DNA from: an uncultured Pelagibacteraceae bacterium
GTDB lineage: Bacteria; Pseudomonadota; Alphaproteobacteria; Pelagibacterales; AG-422-B15
Length of the DNA: 64,000 nucleotides
Direction of reading: 5' to 3'
Assembly: GCA_902526005.1 (NCBI GenBank)
Contig: CABZIW010000003.1
Coordinates: 92,656 to 156,655 of the forward strand
The translations under genes were made by a program, and so were the position numbers. Positions 63,859 through 64,000 of the stretch are shown piece after piece. Every line of letters starts with the position of its first letter. The first letter of the stretch is position 1. The notes under the pieces were generated by a model, which worked only from the letters and a program-made list of their open reading frames with translations, did no database searches and had not been told where the DNA came from.

Positions 63859-64000
63859 ATGACTCTGAGTTTAAAAGGCTATTTGATATTAAATGGATTT
63901 CTTCTTTTTTTTATTTCATTAAATAATGTATTTAATTTTAGTCTCATTGATTTAACTTTAATATTATCTATTCTTTTGTATTCAATAAAATGGAATGAAA
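63859..64000 (+). CDS. mreD: Rod-shape-determining protein MreD (partial, cut by window end)
   Basis: The first 47 codons of a hydrophobic protein start 3 bp behind mreC: LKGYLILNGFLLFFIS is a first transmembrane helix and FSLIDLTLILSILLYSIKW a second, the latter matching the MreD pattern P/I-D-L-x-L. The name relies on position after mreC and on this topology; the rest lies outside the window. Confidence 0.8.
   Translation, partial: MTLSLKGYLILNGFLLFFISLNNVFNFSLIDLTLILSILLYSIKWNE

Overview
The window is a dense, AT-rich (about one third G+C by eye) stretch of bacterial chromosome, most likely from a streamlined, probably marine, alphaproteobacterium. The evidence is the circularly permuted two-piece tmRNA, the carA / yqeY-like / dnaG / rpoD / tRNA(CAT) order, the amidase-rnpB-mraZ junction, fumC beside an RHH_4 protein, the hflK-hflC-DUF2065-degP block, leuA next to mreBCD, and the FtsZ C-terminal peptide. 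Genes are packed with ATGA or TAATG overlaps, and three convergent pairs share their stop regions. I see no insertion sequence, prophage, CRISPR array or other obvious mobile DNA.

Layout: (1) 1-8769: carbamoyl-phosphate synthase (carB partial, carA) diverges from a GatB/YqeY-like gene, dnaG, rpoD and a CAT-anticodon tRNA. (2) 8791-19065: a same-strand accessory run with a TauD-type dioxygenase, alpha/beta hydrolase, Old Yellow Enzyme homologue, TPR protein, SRAP protein, BT1/MFS transporter, a 55-residue membrane protein, GST-like protein, an unrecognised possible beta-propeller, an ABM-like protein, methyltransferase, TIGR03643 protein and rhodanese. (3) 19062-22182: mlaA-mlaC on the minus strand, then an EamA transporter and an amidase. 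(4) 22214-22570: RNase P RNA. (5) 22674-44164: a very long dcw (division and cell wall) cluster, mraZ, ftsZ, rsmH, ftsL, ftsI, murE, murF, mraY, murD, ftsW, murG, murC, murB, ddl, ftsQ, ftsA, lpxC, followed by bamD and ligA. (6) 44157-50065, minus strand: tmRNA, fumC, RHH protein, uvrD/pcrA helicase, aminopeptidase P. (7) 50145-56691: thyX, mrp, hflK, hflC, DUF2065, degP, miaA. (8) 56785-64000: ilvB, ilvH, ilvC, a leucine attenuator with leader peptide, leuA, mreB, mreC and the start of mreD.

The most striking feature is in the dcw cluster. ftsZ is missing from its usual place between ftsA and lpxC and instead lies directly behind mraZ, downstream of five CCCA repeats spaced exactly 10 bp that look like an MraZ operator. 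The ftsA left behind has lost the usual glycine-rich phosphate-binding motifs of the actin fold. These two changes together suggest an altered way of setting FtsZ dose and of anchoring or regulating the Z ring.

Other points: the DnaG zinc-finger ligands are mostly substituted; the permuted tmRNA has only 7 nt between its two pieces and a short nine-codon tag; leuA carries a leader peptide with six Leu codons of five kinds and a terminator hairpin; recN is absent from the bamD-ligA junction, where I recall it lying in related genomes. All calls come from reading the sequence and from knowledge of the families; no database search was possible.
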